Positions 1 to 7,457 of a stretch of 64,000 nt of DNA are shown piece after piece. Source of the stretch: DASVFB01 sp963766345 (lineage in GTDB: Bacteria; Actinomycetota; Thermoleophilia; Gaiellales; Gaiellaceae); the NCBI GenBank assembly GCA_963766345.1, contig CAVXZL010000012.1:186001-250000 (forward strand), read 5' to 3'. The number at the start of each line of letters is the position of its first letter. Position 1 is the first letter of the stretch. The notes under the pieces were generated by a model. The model worked only from the letters and a program-made list of their open reading frames with translations. It ran no database searches and had not been told where the DNA came from. The position numbers and the translations under genes are program-made.

Positions 1-967
1 CCCCGCGACGAGCATGCCGAAGGTCGCCGGGAGCATGAACAGGCCGGCCTCGGTGACGGAGGCGCCGAAGCCGAACCCGGTCGACGTCGGCAACTCCACG
101 AACTGTGGCACGAGCACGAACGACGCGAACATCCCGTAGCCGAACACGAACGCCGCCAGATTGGTCTTCCACACCGGCGGCATTCGCATCATGCGCATGT
201 CGACGAGCGGCACCTTCGTGCGCCACTCCACGCGCACCCAGATGACGAGCAGCACCGCCGCGGCGACGAGCAGGCCGATCGTGCGCGCCGAAGTCCAACC
301 CCAGTTCGAGCCCTCGCTGACGGCAACGAGCAGGGCAATGAGCCAGCCTGCGAGCAGGATCGCTCCGGGTATGTCGACGCGTCCCGCCGTCTTGATCGGC
401 GACTCGGGAACGAAGAAGACGGTCCCGAGCGTCGCCACGACGACCGCGATCAGCGGGAACCAGAAGAGCCAGTGATACGAGAAGTGCTCGATGATCGGCC
501 CCGCGAGCACGATTCCGAGGCCGCCGCCGATGCCCATGATCGCGGAGATCAGCGCGATGCCGTGCGGCACGCGCTCCCTCGGGAACTCGTCGCGGATGAT
601 CGCGAACGCGAGCGGGAACACCGCGCCCCCGGCGCCCTGGATCACGCGAGCGACGACCATCACGCCGATCGACGTCGCGAGCCCGGCGAGCGCAGTGCCG
701 AGCGCGAGGATCACGAGCACGGTGACGAGCGCGCGCTTCTTGCCGAACATGTCGCCGAGGCGTCCGGCGATCGGCGTCACGACGGAGGCGCTGAGCAGGT
801 AGGCGGTGAGGATCCACGCCGCGCCGGTCGTCGTCGTGTCGAGGTCGTGCTGGATCGTCGAGCAGCGCGGGAGCGACGAGCGACTGGAGGAGCGCGTAGG
901 CGACCGCCGCCATCGCGAGCAGCGCGAACGTGACGTTGTAGTGCTGGCGATGAACGGCGTCGCTCAC
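1..967 (-). CDS. DHA2-type MFS efflux transporter, 3'-partial, frameshifted
   Basis: This is a major facilitator superfamily drug/metabolite:proton antiporter of the 14-helix EmrB/QacA type, acting in the inner membrane. The reading frame starts at GTG 967-965, which overlaps the stop of the tetR gene in a GTGA, so the two are translationally coupled. Helix 1 is followed by the family motif A (GRLGDMFGKKR), and later by RVIQGAGGAVFP and an IGGGLGIVLAGP stretch. One extra base near 861 breaks the frame between LVAPAL and the expected PTIQHD; after it the homology continues in the next frame. The gene runs off the left edge, so about two thirds is visible. The neighbour implies TetR-controlled efflux. 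Family assignment is secure; substrate is unknown. The frameshift may be a sequencing error. Confidence 0.85.
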   Translation of the reverse strand, partial: MSDAVHRQHYNVTFALLAMAAVAYALLQSLVAPALLDDPARPRHDDDRRGVDPHRLPAQRLRRDADRRTPRRHVRQEARARHRARDPRARHCARRARDVDRRDGRRSRDPGRRGRGVPARVRDHPRRVPEGARAARHRADLRDHGHRRRPRNRARGADHRALLVSLALLVPADRGRRGDARDRLLRSRVADQDGGTRRHTRSDPARRLAHCPARCRQRGLELGLDFGAHDRPARRRGGAARHLGARGVAHEGAARRHAHDANAAGVEDQSGGVRVRLRDVRVVRARATVRGVADVDRVRLRRLRHRGRPVHAPGDLRHARRG

Positions 968-1614
968 CCGGCGCTCCTCACCCGCTTGGCTCCGACGCGC
1001 TTGAGCTGCGCGTCGGTCAGCGGCGGCGTCACGAGCGGCGTGGCGCTCGAAGCACGCAGGCCGTCGAGCATGAAGCCGAGCTGACGGCGCCAGAGCTCCG
1101 GCGCGACGTCTCCGGCGAGCTCGATCACGCGGTCGCTCCCCCAGAAGAGCAGCGCGATGTCCTGCGGCATGAAGTCGTCTCGGAGCTCGCCGTGCTCCTT
1201 CGCGCGCGCCACGAGTTGCGCGACGAGGGGACGCAGCCTCTTGCGCATCTCCTGCGCGCGCGTGCGGCCGTGCGCGTTCGTCTCCACGACGTCCTTCAGC
1301 CCGCGGTTGCGGCCGTGCAGGACGAGCGCGTCTTCGACGAAGCGCGTGAAGCCGTGCCAGGCGTCGGGCTCTTCGAGCGACGCCTCGGCGAGCGCGACGA
1401 GTTCCTCGAACGACTCCGCGAGAACCGCGTCGACGAGATCGGCCCGCGTGGGGAAATGCCGGTACAGCGTCCCGACGCCGACGCCGGCGTGACGTGCGAC
1501 CTCGCGTGTCGGAACGTCGACGCCGTACGCGGCGAAGAGCTCGCGCGCGGACGCCACGAGGCGCGCGCGGTTCCGCTTCGCGTCACTCCTCGCAGACTCG
1601 GTCGGGACGGCCAC
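964..1614 (-). CDS. TetR/AcrR family transcriptional repressor
   Basis: This 216-residue protein has an N-terminal TetR helix-turn-helix at about residues 12-60, with ARELFAAYG, the recognition helix region GVGVGTLYRHFPTRADLV, and a long helical C-terminal ligand and dimer domain. It probably represses itself and the efflux pump that starts inside its stop codon. The GTG start is supported by a -10-like TACCCT exactly six bases upstream, which gives a leaderless transcript, and an 11-base inverted repeat directly behind that -10 is the natural operator. Ligand unknown. Family confidence is high; the regulatory target is inferred from position. Confidence 0.9.
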   Translation of the reverse strand: MAVPTESARSDAKRNRARLVASARELFAAYGVDVPTREVARHAGVGVGTLYRHFPTRADLVDAVLAESFEELVALAEASLEEPDAWHGFTRFVEDALVLHGRNRGLKDVVETNAHGRTRAQEMRKRLRPLVAQLVARAKEHGELRDDFMPQDIALLFWGSDRVIELAGDVAPELWRRQLGFMLDGLRASSATPLVTPPLTDAQLKRVGAKRVRSAG

Positions 1615-1620
1615 CCGGCG

Positions 1621-1656
1621 AGGGTAGCAAAAACGGAACTACTGATCCGTTTTTGC
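1621..1656 (-). promoter_or_regulatory. tetR promoter -10 and TetR operator
   Basis: The -10 hexamer TACCCT (1626-1621, minus strand) lies six bases before the tetR GTG. Immediately upstream is a perfect inverted repeat with 11-base arms, GCAAAAACGGA (1627-1637) and its complement (1646-1656), around an 8-base spacer, covering the -35 region. Position and symmetry suit a TetR operator. The A and T tracts would also allow a bidirectional terminator for the upstream lipoprotein gene. Confidence 0.7.
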
Positions 1657-1658
1657 CG

Positions 1659-2123
1659 CTACGACGTGGTGACCGGGTACGTCTTCTGGAGCGCCTGGTC
1701 GATCGCCGAGAGGTTCGCTGTGCGGTTCGGCCCGGTCGTGACGAGGATCAGCGGTCCGTACTTCTCCGAGGAGCTGTTCGGCAAGGCCGTCTGGACCTTC
1801 GCGAACGCGGCGTCGACGGACTGCTTGCTGTCGTACTGGAAGACCATCGCCGTGTCAGGCGACGTCTCTTTGCCCATGCAGTCGCTCGCGACGAAGAACG
1901 CACGCGAATTCTGGAACCCGGAGCCGCTGCTGAGGTTCTGCGGGACCTGGGTGTTCGCGTCGCCGCACACCTCGAGCCCTGCATCCTTGAGCGTCGTGTG
2001 CGCCGGGTCGTAGTTCTCCGACGTCGGATCGCTGTTGCTGTTGCTGCTCCCGCCGCCGCCGCATGCCGCGACCGCGAATGGAATCGCGAGCACGACCGCC
2101 ACAATCCTCGGGAACGACCTCAC
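1659..2123 (-). CDS. Small secreted lipoprotein of unknown function
   Basis: This 154-residue protein begins with a lipoprotein signal peptide: basic MRSFPR, a hydrophobic stretch, then the lipobox AVAAC with Cys at about residue 21, followed by a Gly/Ser/Asn-rich linker. The mature domain has two further cysteines (EVCGD and ASDCMG) that could form a disulfide, and I do not recognise a named family. The GTG start is preceded by TAGATT six bases upstream, suggesting a leaderless single-gene transcript. It should be anchored on the outer face of the membrane. No functional clue comes from its neighbours. Confidence 0.75.
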   Translation of the reverse strand: MRSFPRIVAVVLAIPFAVAACGGGGSSNSNSDPTSENYDPAHTTLKDAGLEVCGDANTQVPQNLSSGSGFQNSRAFFVASDCMGKETSPDTAMVFQYDSKQSVDAAFAKVQTALPNSSSEKYGPLILVTTGPNRTANLSAIDQALQKTYPVTTS

Positions 2124-2129
2124 GGGGAG

Positions 2130-2135
2130 AATCTA
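2130..2135 (-). promoter_or_regulatory. Leaderless promoter -10 of the lipoprotein gene
   Basis: TAGATT on the minus strand stands exactly six bases before the GTG at 2123, the same spacing seen at many operon heads in this window. Confidence 0.5.
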
Positions 2136-2181
2136 CGCGTTCGGCGAGACGTCTCCATCGCCTACATGGGATGACCCGCGC

Positions 2182-2211
2182 GGCTCCCGCCGCGGACGCG
2201 CGGCGGGAGCC
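2182..2211 (-). terminator. Intrinsic-type hairpin after the DUF378 gene
   Basis: A perfect 13-base-pair stem (2182-2194 with 2199-2211) closes a 4-base loop about 20 bases past the DUF378 stop. There is no strong U tract, as is common in high-GC actinobacteria. Confidence 0.65.
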
Positions 2212-2230
2212 CGGGTCGCCCTCAAGGTAT

Positions 2231-2476
2231 TCAGCGTGCCGTCGAGACGTGAGCCGGACGCGCCGCTACGACGCGGCGGCGGCCGGCGAGCGCGACGATG
2301 CCGTAGACGGCCGCGAGGCCGACGAGGCCGTAGACGACGCGCGTGGCGGCGTTCGTCTCGCCGAAGTCGAGGCCGAAGATCGCGGCGACGAGGTCGAACT
2401 TCGCGACGGCGACGAGACCCCAGTTGAGTCCGCCGACGATCAGCAGCACCGCGGCGAGCAGGTCGAGCTTCTTCAT
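2231..2476 (-). CDS. DUF378 family small membrane protein
   Basis: This 81-residue protein has two hydrophobic segments with the DUF378 signature (LLIVGGLNWGLVAV near the start, then VVYGLVGLAAVYGIVAL) and a basic tail. DUF378 proteins are small membrane proteins without an assigned biochemical role. The ATG has a strong Shine-Dalgarno sequence AGGAGG about nine bases upstream, unlike most genes here. The gene diverges from carH, and its predicted -35 (TTGACA, 2548-2543) overlaps the first CarH repeat, so it may share light control. Confidence 0.85.
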   Translation of the reverse strand: MKKLDLLAAVLLIVGGLNWGLVAVAKFDLVAAIFGLDFGETNAATRVVYGLVGLAAVYGIVALAGRRRVVAARPAHVSTAR

Positions 2477-2485
2477 CAGTGTCTA

Positions 2486-2548
2486 CCTCCTGTAGATGCT
2501 TTGTTCATAGGAGGCCAAAGCGTAGCCACTCTGATGATGCCTTGTCAA
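2486..2548 (-). promoter_or_regulatory. DUF378 promoter and SD-masking hairpin
   Basis: On the minus strand TTGACA (2548-2543) and TACGCT (2524-2519) are separated by 18 bases. The predicted transcript starts near 2512, so CCTCCT (2514-2509) lies at or just before its 5' end, and it is perfectly complementary to the ribosome-binding AGGAGG (2491-2486). If it is transcribed, this 6-base-pair stem would hide the ribosome-binding site. The start point and fold are predictions from sequence only. Confidence 0.45.
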
Positions 2549-2572
2549 GTATCTGTCTAGATGTTGTATAGT
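2540..2572 (+). promoter_or_regulatory. carH promoter overlapped by three 11-bp CarH repeats
   Basis: Three contiguous 11-base units (2540-2550, 2551-2561, 2562-2572) read on the minus strand as ACTTGACAAGG, TCTAGACAGAT and ACTATACAACA, all fitting NCTNNACANNN. As I recall it, the published CarH operator is a set of 11-bp direct repeats with T and ACA at these positions. The units span the -35-like TTGTCA (2542-2547) and the -10 TATAGT (2567-2572). The -10 lies six bases before the GTG start at 2579. Confidence 0.8.
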
Positions 2573-2578
2573 GGCGCT

Positions 2579-3457
2579 GTGGCAACCGCTTCGCTCCGGA
2601 TCGGCGAGCTCAGCAGGCGCTCGGGTGTCAGCCCTCACGTCCTTCGCGCGTGGGAGCGCCGGTACGGCCTGCTGCGCCCCGTGCGCTCCTCGGGCGGGTT
2701 GCGGCTCTACTCCCTCGACGACCTCGAGCGCGTGCAACGGATGCGCGGGCACCTCGCCGAGGGCATCGCGGCCGCCGAGGCCGCCGCGCTCGTCTCCGGA
2801 ACGAGGTCCCGCGACGAGCCCGCGCCCCCTGCAGTGGCGCCGGAGAGCGCTCGGCGCGAGCTGGGCGCCGCCCTCGAGAGCTTCGACGAGCCGCGGGCGC
2901 ACAGGGTCTTCGACGAGCTCCTCGCGGCGACGACGGTCGACGTGCTCCTCAGAGACGTCGTGCTCCCCTACCTCCACGAGCTCGGCGACCGCTGGCAGCG
3001 CGGCGAGGCGTCGGTCGCGCAGGAGCACTTCGCCTCGAACGTGCTCCGCGGGCGCCTGCTCGGCCTGGGCCGGGACTGGGGCCGCGGCATCGGGCCGCGC
3101 GCGCTCCTCGCGTGCCTCCCCGGGGAGCAGCACGACCTCGGCCTGATCGCGTTCGGGCTCGCGCTGCGCTCCCGCGGCTGGCGCATCACGTACCTCGGCG
3201 CCGACACGCCGCTCGAGACGCTCGAGAGCGCGGCCGAGGCCCTCGAGCCGGATCTCGTCGCCGTCAGTGCCGTCGCCGCCGATCGCGTCGACGTGCTCGG
3301 GCAATCGCTTCGCCGGCTCGCGGAGAGGCACACGGTCGTCCTCGGCGGCGGCGGCGCGCGTGACGCCCCGGCCGAATGGGGCGTCACCGTCATGAACGTC
3401 GATCCGGTGTCTGCTGCGGAGCAGATCAGCACTCGCCCCACGGCGAACGGGCGTTGA
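2579..3457 (+). CDS. carH: CarH-type adenosylcobalamin photoreceptor repressor
   Basis: This 292-residue protein combines an N-terminal MerR winged-helix domain (SLRIGELSRRSGVSPHVLRAWERRYG), a helical B12-cap domain and a C-terminal B12-binding Rossmann domain. The light-sensing W-x9-EH motif is complete (W139, E149, H150), and the lower-axial-ligand region GEQHDLG carries H185. In known CarH proteins the dark AdoB12 tetramer represses and light releases it. GTG 2579 is chosen because the ATG at 2561 lies inside the operator and -10. The next gene is a photolyase starting in its stop codon, so it probably represses itself and a light-repair operon. Function is inferred strongly from the motif, operator and neighbour. 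Confidence 0.93.
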   Translation: MATASLRIGELSRRSGVSPHVLRAWERRYGLLRPVRSSGGLRLYSLDDLERVQRMRGHLAEGIAAAEAAALVSGTRSRDEPAPPAVAPESARRELGAALESFDEPRAHRVFDELLAATTVDVLLRDVVLPYLHELGDRWQRGEASVAQEHFASNVLRGRLLGLGRDWGRGIGPRALLACLPGEQHDLGLIAFGLALRSRGWRITYLGADTPLETLESAAEALEPDLVAVSAVAADRVDVLGQSLRRLAERHTVVLGGGGARDAPAEWGVTVMNVDPVSAAEQISTRPTANGR

Positions 3458-4738
3458 GCACCGCCGTCGTCCTCTTCACGCGCGACCTCCGCGTGCACGA
3501 TCAGCCCGCACTCGCGGAGGCCGTACGGACGCACGCACGCGTCGTGCCGCTCTTCGTCCTCGACGACGCGATCCTGCGAGGCCTCGACGCGCCGAACCGC
3601 GTCGCCTTCCTGCTCGATGCGCTCGACGACCTGCGCGGCTCGCTCCGCGAACGGGGCGCGGACCTCGTCGTGCGGCGCGGGGATCCCGTCGCCGAGGCTC
3701 TGCGGATCGCGCGGCAGTGTCGGCGCACAGACCCTCTACGTCGGCGGAGACGCGAGCGCGCACGCGCAGGCACGCGAGCGCCGGCTCGAGCGGGAGTGCA
3801 CGGCGGAGCGGGTCGATCTGCGTGTTGTCAACACGGTGGCGATCGTGCCGCCACGCGCCGTCGTTCCCGCCGGCCGCGACCACTACCGTGTCTTCACTCC
3901 GTACTGGCGCCGCTGGCAGGCGTTGCCGCTGCGCGACGTCCTTCCCGCGCCGGCGCACGTTCGGCTGCAGCCGGGTCCCGAGCCGGGAGAGCTGCCGACG
4001 CTCCGTTCGCTGACGTCGCTCGGCACTTCGCCGGACCTCGAGCCCGGCGGCGAGCGCGCGGCACGTGATCGTCTCGCGCGGGCGCGCAGCGACGAGAGCT
4101 CGCGGCTCAGCGCGCACCTGCACTTCGGCTGCGTCTCGCCCGTCGAGGTCGCGGCCCGGATGAGGGATCAGCCCGAGGGGGAAGCGTTCCTGCGGCGCCT
4201 GTGCTGGCGCGACTTCTTCCTGCAACTGCTCGCCGCGAACCCGTCGCTGCCGCGCGAGGACTTGCGCCCGCGGCGCGATTCCTGGAGCGCCGACGACGAG
4301 GCCCTCGCCCGCTGGCGCGAAGGCACAACGGGCTATCCGATCGTCGACGCCGGGATGCGACAGCTCGCGCGCGAAGGCCGGCTCAGCAACCGCGCGCGCC
4401 TCATCGTCGCGTCGTTTCTCACGAAGACGCTCGATCAGGACTGGCGCCTCGGCGCCGATCACTTTGCGCGCCTGCTCGTCGACGCGGACGTCGCGAGCAA
4501 CGTCGGCAACTGGCAATGGATGGCCGGGACCGGTGCCGACACACGGCCGAACCGCGTTCTCAATCCCGTGAGGCAGGCGAAGCATCACGATCCCGACGGT
4601 GTGTACGTGCGCCGATACGTCCCTGAGCTCGCCGACGTCGATCCGGCGTACGTGCACGAGCCGTGGAAGGCGGCGGCGGCCGCGGCTCCGCGGAACTATC
4701 CGCCGCCGATCGATCACGTCGATGCCGCGGCTGCCTGA
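3454..4738 (+). CDS. phrB: Deoxyribodipyrimidine photolyase, class I, one frameshift
   Basis: This flavoprotein repairs UV cyclobutane pyrimidine dimers using blue light. An N-terminal alpha/beta antenna domain starts STAVVLFTRDLRVHDQPAL, and a C-terminal FAD domain shows RLSAHLHFGCVSP, CWRDFF, TGYPIVDAGMRQL and SNVGNWQWMAGTGAD. The TTG start overlaps the carH stop (TTGA), so translation is coupled. A single extra base, best placed at 3718, shifts the frame between IARQ and VGAQTLYVGG; removing it restores about 427 residues, normal for the family. The context of CarH upstream implies light induction. If the extra base is real, the enzyme loses its FAD domain and is inactive. Confidence 0.9.
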
Positions 4739-5204
4739 CGGCTGGCAGTCGACGGTGAGCCGCCGCGACGGCGCGGTCGACAGCGAGCAATGGGCGCTCT
4801 CGCCGCAGCCTGTCGTAGCGCCGACGACTGAGGGCGCGCGGCGGCTCGGTCACGAGTACTGGCGCGCGGTGACCCGCTCGACGCTCGGGCTCGTCCGCGC
4901 GCGGGAGAGCGGAGGCGGCGTCGAGCTGCGGCTGCTCGGGCTGCCCCCGGCGCTGCTCGCGCTCGAGCGCGCGTACGTCGGCGTCGAGCACGATCGCGTC
5001 GCGTGCACCTTCCGTATCGTCGGCGGCGTGCTCACGCGTCGCCCCGGTGGAACGCTGACCCTGACGCAGGTCGGGCTCGAGACGGCCGAACTCCGCGTTG
5101 CCGTCAACGGCTTCCATCCTCGCCTCGGATTGCTCTACACGCCGCTCGAGCAACGCTTCCATGCGTCCGTCAGCCGCCGGTACCTCGCCGGAGGCACGCG
5201 GTGA
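4722..5204 (+). CDS. Conserved hypothetical protein of the light operon
   Basis: This protein of about 160 residues starts at ATG 4722, overlapping the photolyase end by 17 bases, and its stop overlaps the next start in a GTGA. It has no signal peptide or membrane segment. Sequence features are a Trp near the start (PDGWQSTVS), an EYWRAVTRSTLGL helix-like region and a C-terminal PLEQRFHASVSRRY. I do not recognise the family. Its position between a photolyase and an SDR in a CarH-headed operon suggests a light or oxidative stress role, but that is guilt by association. Confidence 0.7.
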   Translation: MPRLPDGWQSTVSRRDGAVDSEQWALSPQPVVAPTTEGARRLGHEYWRAVTRSTLGLVRARESGGGVELRLLGLPPALLALERAYVGVEHDRVACTFRIVGGVLTRRPGGTLTLTQVGLETAELRVAVNGFHPRLGLLYTPLEQRFHASVSRRYLAGGTR

Positions 5205-6079
5205 GAGCGGCCGTTCTCGGAGCGACGGGATTCATCGGCAGCGCGCTCGTGCCCGCGCTCGCCGAGCACGCCGACGTCGTCGCCGTCTCCCGGCGCGGCG
5301 ATGCCGACGTCGACGGCAACGTCGAGGCGGTCGCCGCGGACGTCTCCGACGCAACGTCGGTGCGCGCGGCGCTCGACGGCGTAGACGTCGTCTACTACCT
5401 CGTCCACTCGCTCGGCTCGTCCGACTACGCCGCCCGCGACCGCAGCGCCGCGGAGAACGTCGCCCGCGAGGCGGAACGAGCCGGTGTGACGCAGATCGTC
5501 TACCTCGGCGGCCTGGGCGACGACCGGAGCGACCTGTCGGAGCACCTGCGCAGCAGAGCCGAGACTGCCGCCGCGCTCGCCACCGGCAGTGTGCCCGTGA
5601 CGACATTACGCGCAGCCGTCGTCGTCGGGCGCGGTAGCGCAGGCTTCGAGACGATCGTCGCGCTCGTCGACCGCCTGCCTGCCATGGTCGCGCCGAAGTG
5701 GATCTCCTCGCCGACGCAGCCGATCGCGCTCGCAGACATCGTGCGCTACCTCGCCGGAGTTGCGGGTCATCGCGACGCGATCGGCGAGAGCTTCGACGTC
5801 GGCGGGCCCGAAGTGCTGACCTACAAGGAGATGATCGAGCGCATTGCGCGGCTGCGCGGGCGGCGGCCGCTCATCGTGGAGGTGCCGATCCTCAGCCCGC
5901 GGCTGTCGTCCTACTGGCTGCACCTCGTCACGCCCGTGCGCGCGAGCGTGGCCCGTCCGCTCGTGGAGGGGCTGCGCAACGCAACGACCGCGCAGGAGGA
6001 GCGCATCCGCGAGCTGTGCCCCTTCCCGCTGACGCCGTTCGACGACGCCGCGCGGGAGGCGCTCGGCGCAGGTCGGTGA
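5201..6079 (+). CDS. NAD(P)-binding SDR / NmrA-like oxidoreductase
   Basis: This 292-residue atypical short-chain dehydrogenase has the N-terminal Rossmann motif GATGFIGS at residues 7-14, then VYYLVHSLGSSDYAARDRSAAENVAREAERAG and YLGGLGDD, as in the YbjT/NmrA-like group. The GTG start overlaps the previous stop (GTGA). Comparable proteins in other genomes often carry an added DUF2867 domain; here only the SDR domain is present. It may reduce or isomerise a small molecule, or act as a redox sensor. It sits fourth in the carH-headed operon. Confidence 0.8.
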   Translation: MRAAVLGATGFIGSALVPALAEHADVVAVSRRGDADVDGNVEAVAADVSDATSVRAALDGVDVVYYLVHSLGSSDYAARDRSAAENVAREAERAGVTQIVYLGGLGDDRSDLSEHLRSRAETAAALATGSVPVTTLRAAVVVGRGSAGFETIVALVDRLPAMVAPKWISSPTQPIALADIVRYLAGVAGHRDAIGESFDVGGPEVLTYKEMIERIARLRGRRPLIVEVPILSPRLSSYWLHLVTPVRASVARPLVEGLRNATTAQEERIRELCPFPLTPFDDAAREALGAGR

Positions 6080-6723
6080 CAGCACGAGCGATACTGCCGT
6101 CCATGTGGAACGAGGTCTCCGACACGACCGGCATCGCGATGGTCGAGGGCTCCGGCGTCCCGGCCTCCGAGACGCGTGAGCTGCCGCCGTTCGGCCGCGT
6201 CGAGCTCACGGGCAGCAACCAGGTGATCATCCACGTGGGCGCCGCGCAGTCCGTCGTCGTGCACGCGGACGACAACATTCTCGACCGCGTGACGACGCGC
6301 GTCAGCGCCGGGAGGCTCCTGATCGGAAACGAGGCCGGCGGGTTCACCACGAGGAGCCCGATGCGCGTCGAAGTGGCCGTGCCTGCGGTGGACGAGCTGA
6401 CGCTCAGCGGCAGCGGCACGATCGGCGCCGAAGGCGTCGACGTCGACGAATTCACGATCGCGCTGTCGGGCAGCGGCGCCGTGAGCGCGAGCGGTCGCGC
6501 GCAACGCGTCGCCGTCGAGCTCAACGGGTCGGGTGACGTGCAGCTGCAGGACCTCGTCGGGCAGGAGGTGCGCGCCACGCTGAGCGGCACCGGGCGAATC
6601 TCCGTGAACGTCACCGAGAGCCTCGACGCCTCCGTTCCCGGCACCGGCTCGATCGTCTACACGGGGAATCCGCCGCAGGTGCGTAAGACGGTCAACGGCA
6701 TCGGCTCCGTCAGCGGCCGCTAA
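6076..6723 (+). CDS. DUF2807 (head GIN domain) beta-helix protein
   Basis: The protein is about 206-215 residues. Repeated short beta-strand units with SGSG turns (LTLSGSGTIGAEG, IALSGSGAVSASG, VELNGSGDVQL, ATLSGTGRISV) are typical of the DUF2807 putative auto-transporter-adhesin head domain. There is no signal peptide from either possible start: GTG 6076, overlapping the SDR stop as GTGA, or ATG 6103. I prefer 6076 because every earlier junction in the operon overlaps. Family members are usually secreted, so a cytoplasmic copy in a light operon is unusual. Function unknown. Confidence 0.75.
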   Translation: MTARAILPSMWNEVSDTTGIAMVEGSGVPASETRELPPFGRVELTGSNQVIIHVGAAQSVVVHADDNILDRVTTRVSAGRLLIGNEAGGFTTRSPMRVEVAVPAVDELTLSGSGTIGAEGVDVDEFTIALSGSGAVSASGRAQRVAVELNGSGDVQLQDLVGQEVRATLSGTGRISVNVTESLDASVPGTGSIVYTGNPPQVRKTVNGIGSVSGR

Positions 6724-6729
6724 TACAGT
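6724..6729 (+). promoter_or_regulatory. -10 element before the DUF202 gene
   Basis: TACAGT lies directly after the preceding stop codon and eight bases before ATG 6738, implying a separate, near-leaderless promoter and the end of the light operon. Confidence 0.45.
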
Positions 6730-6737
6730 CTCCGCCG

Positions 6738-7088
6738 ATGAGTCAGCCCGAGGTCGCCGACGCGACGAGGCGCACGCGGCTTGCGAACGAGCGCACCTAC
6801 CTCGCCTGGCTGCGAAGCGCTCTCACGGCGCTCGCCGTCGCAATCGGCGCGGGCAAGATCGTCCCCGGCGTCACGGACGTCTCGAAGTGGCCGTTCGAGC
6901 TTCTCGGCGCCGGGTTCGCGATCCTCGCGTTGATCTTCGCGATCGGCGGAGCGCGGCGCTTCGTTCGCGTCGAGGCCGCGCTCGACGCGGGAGGCTTCGC
7001 GCCGCTCGCGCGCGGCGAGGCGATGCTGATCGCGGCCGTGTCTACCGTTCTCGGCGTGGCGACGCTCGCGCTCGTGTTCGTTCACTGA
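6738..7088 (+). CDS. DUF202 (YidH-like) membrane protein
   Basis: This 116-residue protein has three predicted transmembrane segments. The DUF202 signature RLANERTYLAWLRSALTALAVAIG is near the N terminus, followed by LLGAGFAILALIFAIGGARRF and a C-terminal helix. DUF202 members include bacterial YidH/YidG and the VTC-associated domain; their biochemical function in bacteria is not established. It has its own -10-like element and is followed by another small membrane protein. Confidence 0.88.
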   Translation: MSQPEVADATRRTRLANERTYLAWLRSALTALAVAIGAGKIVPGVTDVSKWPFELLGAGFAILALIFAIGGARRFVRVEAALDAGGFAPLARGEAMLIAAVSTVLGVATLALVFVH

Positions 7089-7122
7089 GTGACGACGCGT
7101 TCGCGAGCGTATGCTCGTCTGC

Positions 7123-7398
7123 ATGCCGTGCCTCGTCGCACTTGTCGCCGTCCTCTCGCCACGGCTCGCGATCCTGCTTCTGTGGCTGTTCACGAACTAC
7201 GTGGACCGCGCGTTCGCGGGATTCATCCTGCCGTTCCTCGGGCTGCTCTTCCTGCCGTGGACGACACTCCTCTACGTTCTCGTCGATATCGCACCCGGCC
7301 CGATCCACGTCGCCGGCTGGATTGTCATCGGGCTCGGCCTGCTGCTCGACTTCAATTCGTTGGCTCACGCCGCGTCGAGCAGGCGCCGCTACGCCTGA
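7123..7398 (+). CDS. Small hydrophobic membrane protein
   Basis: This 91-residue protein has three predicted helices: LVALVAVLSPRLAILLLW, then FILPFLGLLFLPWTTLLYVLV, then HVAGWIVIGLGLLLDF, ending in a polar SSRRRYA tail. I choose ATG 7123 over ATG 7111 because TATGCT (7110-7115) stands seven bases upstream as a leaderless -10 and would include the earlier ATG. Similar short proteins are common in actinobacteria, often annotated only as hypothetical membrane proteins. Function unknown. Confidence 0.75.
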   Translation: MPCLVALVAVLSPRLAILLLWLFTNYVDRAFAGFILPFLGLLFLPWTTLLYVLVDIAPGPIHVAGWIVIGLGLLLDFNSLAHAASSRRRYA

Positions 7399-7457
7399 GC
7401 CGACGTAGACGCTCATCGGAGTTTTCACCGATGCGGCCGCGGAGCCCGGTCGCGACC

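Noticed and set aside
1627..1656. Bidirectional terminator only
   Set aside because: Flanking A/T tracts allow it, but the placement exactly behind the tetR -10 and the long symmetric arms suit an operator better; terminator function may coexist.
2561..2578. ATG 2561 as the carH start
   Set aside because: It lies within the -10 and the operator repeats; GTG 2579 fits the leaderless spacing and the usual MerR-domain length.
6724..7398. Extension of the light operon into the DUF202 and small membrane genes
   Set aside because: Both have their own -10-like elements and no start/stop overlap with the DUF2807 gene.
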